Assembly: GCF_022179765.1 (NCBI RefSeq)
Contig: NZ_BPRE01000007.1
Coordinates: forward strand, 1 to 64,000
Reading direction: 5' to 3'
DNA length: 64,000 nt
Source: Methylorubrum suomiense
Lineage (GTDB): Bacteria > Pseudomonadota > Alphaproteobacteria > Rhizobiales > Beijerinckiaceae
Shown: piece by piece, positions 60,730-64,000 of the stretch
How the letters are laid out: the number at the start of each line of letters is the position of its first letter
Position numbering within the stretch: position 1 is the stretch's first letter
Program-made: the position numbers and the translations under genes
Notes under the pieces: generated by a model
What the model was told of the DNA's origin: nothing
The model's input: only the letters and a program-made list of their open reading frames with translations
Database searches by the model: none

Positions 60730-62246
60730 TCCGATTCCCTGGCGGATTCCCGGGCGGGCGGCCCACCGATGCCGGAGAGGATCCCCCGCGCATTCTCAGC
60801 CAACAGATGGGCGCTCACGCCGTCTCCCTCCGGCAGGATCGTGACGGACGGTAGTCCTTGCGCGAGCCGGAGCGCGTTGTCGAGGGCACGGGCCGCCTCG
60901 TCCCGACGCCCGTGGCGGGCGAGCAGCAGGCCGAGCTGATAATGCGCCATCACGAAACCACGGTCGAGGAACAGGGCGCCCCGCAGAGCCCGCTCCGCCT
61001 CCACCTCACGGCCGAGATCGAGCGCGAGCAGGCCCTCGTAATAGCGGAGAGCCGGTTCCGTGCCTCGCCCGCCGATGGCTTCCTGAAGGAGACGCCAAGC
61101 CTGAGCGGTCTCTCCCGCATCGGCGAGCCTTCGGACCGTTTCGATCAACGCGGCGGGTTCCGCCGCTTCAATTGCAGAATCGACCGATAGGGGTTCGCGA
61201 GATGCTTCCGGCATGGGGGCGGGAGGCAAGTCTTGGGGCGGTTCCGGAAGAGGTGGGAGGGGAACGGGCTGCTCGACAACTGACGCTTCCAGTAGGGGCG
61301 GCAGGAAGGGAGCCGGTGGATCGACCTCCAGAACCGTTCCCGCCGGGCGGTAGGCGACGGTCCCGGGCAGGGCCACCGGTTCCAGCCATTGCGCGAAGGC
61401 GGGGTTGGGCTCGGCGTGACCGATCAGCAGCCATCCACCGGGTTGAAGCCGCTGTCCGAGGGCGCGCACGATCCGGTTCACGTGATCGGCATTGAAATAG
61501 ATCAGCACGTTGCGGCACAGGATCAGATCGTAGGTCGGTCCGATCGGGGATGCCGCCCCACCGGCAGGCTGCGCAGCGTCGATCAGCGAGAGCAGGTTCT
61601 GCCGCTCGAACCGGACCATGCGGCGGTAGACCGGACGCAGGGCATAGGATCCGTGCGGCCGGCCGGACCGTGCGGGAAGACGACGAAACCAACGCAGGCG
61701 GTCGGCTTCGCCGAGTGTCCGCAGGGCCCAGGGGCCGAACTCGGCCTCGCGGGCGGTGGCGAGCGCCTCCACGCTCAGATCCGTGCCGAGAATCGTGACC
61801 GACCATTCGGACAACGCCTCGCCGAGAAGGTCGCGGACCAGGATGGCCAAAGAATAGGGCTCGGCGCCGGTCGAGCAGCCGGCGCTCCAGATGCGCAGGG
61901 TGCGAACATCGCCGCGCGCCGCGATCAGTTCGGGCAGGATGCGACCGCGCAGAGCTTCGAATTGTTCGGCGTAGCGGAAGAAGAAGGTTTCACCGATGGT
62001 GATCTCGGCTTCCAACGCCGCCCATTCCTCGCGCCCGCCCGGTCCTTCGAGCCGCGCGAGATAGGCGGTGCAATCCGGGAGACCGCAGATCTTCAGCCGC
62101 CGCCGGACCCGGTCGTGGAGGAGATCGTCCTTGTCGATGTAGTAGTTGTGGCCCGTACGGGCGATCACCTGCTCCTTCAGAGCGGGAAAGCCGGGATCGG
62201 CGCCCGCGAGCGGGGCGCGCTGCAAACGTTCGGGCGGGCAAGTCAC
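60726..62246 (-). CDS. cheR: CheR methyltransferase with C-terminal TPR
   Basis: The 506-residue protein has the CheR N-terminal helical region, then RIWSAGCSTGAEPYSLAILV (SAM-binding), YDLILCRNVLIYF and GWLLIGHAEPNP. After a Pro-rich linker (about 305-350) come TPR-like helices (AWRLLQEAIGGRGTEPALRY, AHYQLGLLLARHGRRDEAAR). CheR-TPR fusions are typical of Wsp/Che3-type clusters (WspC). It methylates receptor glutamates. Flanked by two cheW genes with 4-nt overlaps. Confidence 0.92.
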   Translation of the reverse strand: MTCPPERLQRAPLAGADPGFPALKEQVIARTGHNYYIDKDDLLHDRVRRRLKICGLPDCTAYLARLEGPGGREEWAALEAEITIGETFFFRYAEQFEALRGRILPELIAARGDVRTLRIWSAGCSTGAEPYSLAILVRDLLGEALSEWSVTILGTDLSVEALATAREAEFGPWALRTLGEADRLRWFRRLPARSGRPHGSYALRPVYRRMVRFERQNLLSLIDAAQPAGGAASPIGPTYDLILCRNVLIYFNADHVNRIVRALGQRLQPGGWLLIGHAEPNPAFAQWLEPVALPGTVAYRPAGTVLEVDPPAPFLPPLLEASVVEQPVPLPPLPEPPQDLPPAPMPEASREPLSVDSAIEAAEPAALIETVRRLADAGETAQAWRLLQEAIGGRGTEPALRYYEGLLALDLGREVEAERALRGALFLDRGFVMAHYQLGLLLARHGRRDEAARALDNALRLAQGLPSVTILPEGDGVSAHLLAENARGILSGIGGPPARESARESE

Positions 62247-62746
62247 GCGGGCTGAATGGTCTCGTTGAAGGCGAACCGTGCGAGGCGGTCGCGCGACTCC
62301 GCGGCCAGGGCATCGAGTCGTACCCGCTCCTCCAGCGTCAGGATCCGCGGTAGCGACAGGCGATGAACGAGTTCGTGGCCGCGGGTGAACTCGGCGACGA
62401 CGCAGCCATTCAGGCTTCGCTCCGGTTCGACGGGTCGCAGGCTCTCATCCGCCACCTGCATCACATCGAGGGCGCGGTCGACCAGGAGGCCGAGCGACCC
62501 GCCGCGGGCAAGGATCACGTGACGGTAGGGGTCGTCCGTCTCCGCGACGTCGCGCAAGCCGAACAGCAGGGCAAGATCGACGACCGGCACCGGTTCGCCA
62601 CCGAGATTGAGCAACCCGGCCAGCGGGCCGCCCGAGGCGGGCGGCGCGTGCAGGCGCGGCAACGGCAGGATTTCGCGGATCTCGGCCTGCGGCAGGGCAC
62701 AGGGCGTGCCGGCCACGTCGACTATCAGATGGGCGGCGCCCGCCAT
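62243..62746 (-). CDS. CheW-like coupling protein (first copy)
   Basis: ATG 62746 is chosen because GAGGGACGAGG lies just upstream; in-frame ATGs at 62782 and 62821 have no comparable site. The 167 residues show HLIVDVAGTPCALPQAEIRE, LAGLLNLGGEPVPVVDLALL, and LGLLVDRALDVMQV, the CheW pattern. A C-terminal helical tail of about 45 residues (LTLEERVRLDALAAESRDRL) resembles the extension of WspB/D-like proteins. First gene of the operon. Confidence 0.85.
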   Translation of the reverse strand: MAGAAHLIVDVAGTPCALPQAEIREILPLPRLHAPPASGGPLAGLLNLGGEPVPVVDLALLFGLRDVAETDDPYRHVILARGGSLGLLVDRALDVMQVADESLRPVEPERSLNGCVVAEFTRGHELVHRLSLPRILTLEERVRLDALAAESRDRLARFAFNETIQPA

Positions 62747-62921
62747 GCCTCGTCCCTCGCGAGCCTCCGCGGCATCCCGCATCCCAGGAACACCGGCCGC
62801 CCCACGGGACGGGCCGGTCATTGATCTAGAGCGACGACCGTACCCGGGAAGCGGGCTGGGTCGGTCGAATGATGGCCAGCATCGGCATCGAGGCGGGCGC
62901 TCCTTCGGGCTTGAGCGGCGC

Positions 62922-63410
62922 TCAGGCGACCTTCTGGCGCGAACGGGTCGGCTTCGGCTCGGGCTCCGGCTCGACCTCGTCTTCGATCCGCCCACCGGGA
63001 CGGCCCAGGCCGATCGACTTGGCGAGCGCCGAGCGCTGCGCGGCGTAGTTCGGAGCGACCATCGGGTAGTCGTTCGGCAGGCCGTAGCGCTGACGATAGG
63101 AATAGGGATCGAGACCGTGCGTGCCGAGATGGCGCTTCAGGGTCTTGTAGGGCTTGCCGTCGACGAAGCTGATGATGGCGTCCGGGGTCACGGACTTGCG
63201 GACTTGGGCCGGCGTGGGCTTCTCGATGGCTTCTTCAGCGGGGGGCGCCGCCGCAGTGGCCGTTCCAAGGCCGGTCAAAGCTGCGTGAACGTTGATGATC
63301 AGGCCCGGAAGCTCGGATGCAGGCACTGAGTTATTCGACACGTAGGACGAAACGATATCACTCGCTAATTCTACGAAGTCGTTGAACGTTTTCTGGCTTT
63401 CTTCCGTCAT
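62922..63410 (-). CDS. MucR/Ros family transcriptional regulator lacking zinc-binding cysteines
   Basis: The 162-residue protein has the MucR/Ros N-terminal region (FVELASDIVSSYVSNNSVPA, LPGLIINVHAALTGLG). The DNA-binding part is SVTPDAIISFVDGKPYKTLK, then RHLGTHGLDPYSYRQRYGLP and DYPMVAPNYAAQRSALAKSI. In Ros the zinc finger has C-x-x-C...H-x3-H. Here the segment reads I-S-F-V-D-G, so neither cysteine is present although the HLGTH pair remains. Zinc-free Ros/MucR relatives are known from Mesorhizobium. It probably regulates surface polysaccharide or motility genes globally. Confidence 0.88.
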   Translation of the reverse strand: MTEESQKTFNDFVELASDIVSSYVSNNSVPASELPGLIINVHAALTGLGTATAAAPPAEEAIEKPTPAQVRKSVTPDAIISFVDGKPYKTLKRHLGTHGLDPYSYRQRYGLPNDYPMVAPNYAAQRSALAKSIGLGRPGGRIEDEVEPEPEPKPTRSRQKVA

Positions 63411-63603
63411 CCTGCTTGTCCGCTCCTAAGGCCCCCGTGCGCGAAGATCATACGTGTTGCAGGAAGACGCAAGGGAGGTTTTTAAAAAACTACGTTTGCC
63501 TTGTGGGTATTGAGAGTGACGCACTCAAGTCGAGAGCTGTCTGGACAGCGTACTCGGTCAAGTGGAAGGCAACCGCTCCATTCCGAGCCGGACCGTTGAA
63601 GGC

Positions 63604-64000
63604 TTAGCCAGCAAGGGATGTGCGGCCGAACCGGCCGTAGCGCAGGGCGAGCGTCGGAAGGATCAGGAGGTTCAGGACGGTCGAGGTCACGAGGCCGCCG
63701 AGGATCACCAGCGCCATCGGTCCCTCGATCTCGCGGCCCGGTTCGCCGGCGCCGAGCGCCAGCGGCAGGAGGCCGAGGCCTGTCACCAGGGAGGTCATGA
63801 GGATCGGCACGAGGCGATCTGCCGCGCCGTCGATCGCGGTTGCGCGGCTCCAGGCGCGACCTTCGACGGCGGTGAGGTGCTCGTAATGCGAGACCATCAT
63901 GATGGTGTTGCGCAGCGAGATGCCGAACAAGGTGACGAAGCCGACGATGGAGCCGAGAGACACGACGGCTCCGGTCGCCGCCACGGCGGCGACGCCGCCG
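63604..64000 (-). CDS. CzcA/CusA-type RND efflux permease, C-terminal part (5' end outside window)
   Basis: The frame is open to the right edge. Visible: [27 protein letters not shown], then [20 protein letters not shown] and a terminal [20 protein letters not shown]. These are TM11-12 hallmarks of heavy-metal efflux (HAE/HME) RND pumps. It exports metal ions or drugs from periplasm/cytoplasm with an adaptor and outer-membrane factor, outside the window. The C-terminus is short after the last TM. Which metal is not readable from this part. Confidence 0.88.
   Translation of the reverse strand, partial: GGVAAVAATGAVVSLGSIVGFVTLFGISLRNTIMMVSHYEHLTAVEGRAWSRATAIDGAADRLVPILMTSLVTGLGLLPLALGAGEPGREIEGPMALVILGGLVTSTVLNLLILPTLALRYGRFGRTSLAG

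Noticed and set aside
59897..60793. 298-codon minus-strand frame spanning the cheW gene and the gap after it
   Set aside because: It is out of phase with cheW and has no domain pattern; the CheW frame at 60205-60729 carries clear motifs.

Overview
The window comes from a high-GC alphaproteobacterium. A Methylobacteriaceae-like (Methylobacterium/Methylorubrum) member of the Hyphomicrobiales is the best guess. This rests on the rpsT-dnaA-dnaN-recF neighbourhood, a stand-alone PurL followed by BolA and a CGFS glutaredoxin, a MucR/Ros regulator, a tRNA-Thr(GGU), and extragenic palindromes of a type I associate with this group. The assignment is inference; no database was consulted.

Positions 1 to about 32,870 are a prophage whose left (early/lysogeny) end lies outside the window. 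It opens with the last 58 codons of a large serine recombinase. Next come a chain of tiny overlapping genes, a phage metallopeptidase and the packaging genes (DUF2280 small terminase, large terminase). The head is P22-like: P22-type portal, acidic scaffold, P22 gp5-like coat, gp4-like and gp10-like tail-hub proteins, then three ejection-type proteins including one with a lytic transglycosylase domain. Adhesin-type genes have been added at several points: a 1360-residue SGNH-esterase/beta-helix fibre between portal and scaffold, a beta-helix tailspike between gp4 and gp10, and collar and fibre proteins near the right end. Four proteins of this structural region start with Sec-type signal peptides, which is odd for virion parts. 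A homing-endonuclease-like gene sits after gp10. A small integral-membrane fatty acid hydroxylase lies just before the lysis cassette (T4-type lysozyme, holin-like and spanin-like membrane proteins). Two reverse-strand genes and a pair of perfect palindromes close the element next to the 3' end of tRNA-Thr.

Positions 32,934 to about 44,100 are the chromosomal replication/recombination core: tRNA-Thr, rpsT, dnaA, dnaN, a ParDE-like toxin-antitoxin pair wedged between dnaN and recF, recF, recQ, a conserved gene of unknown function, and a RecD2-type helicase. The gap after recQ holds two perfect DnaA boxes beside an AT-rich patch, making it a candidate replication-origin or DnaA-controlled region.

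Positions 44,300 to 51,020 are housekeeping genes: a membrane alpha/beta-hydrolase-like protein, purL, bolA, grxD, a thioredoxin-reductase-like flavoprotein, an SMP-30 family lactonase and a bacterial metallothionein.

Positions 51,300 to 62,750 (minus strand) are one tight chemosensory operon: CheW, CheR-TPR, CheW, a CHASE3 chemoreceptor, CheA-REC, CheB, then two hybrid histidine kinases. There is no CheY, CheD or flagellar gene. The composition resembles Wsp/Che3-type systems that control development or gene expression, with kinases in the output position. The window ends with a MucR-like regulator that lacks the zinc-binding cysteines and the C-terminus of a CzcA/CusA-type RND efflux pump. 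The large antisense open frames opposite most genes are ordinary high-GC shadows.
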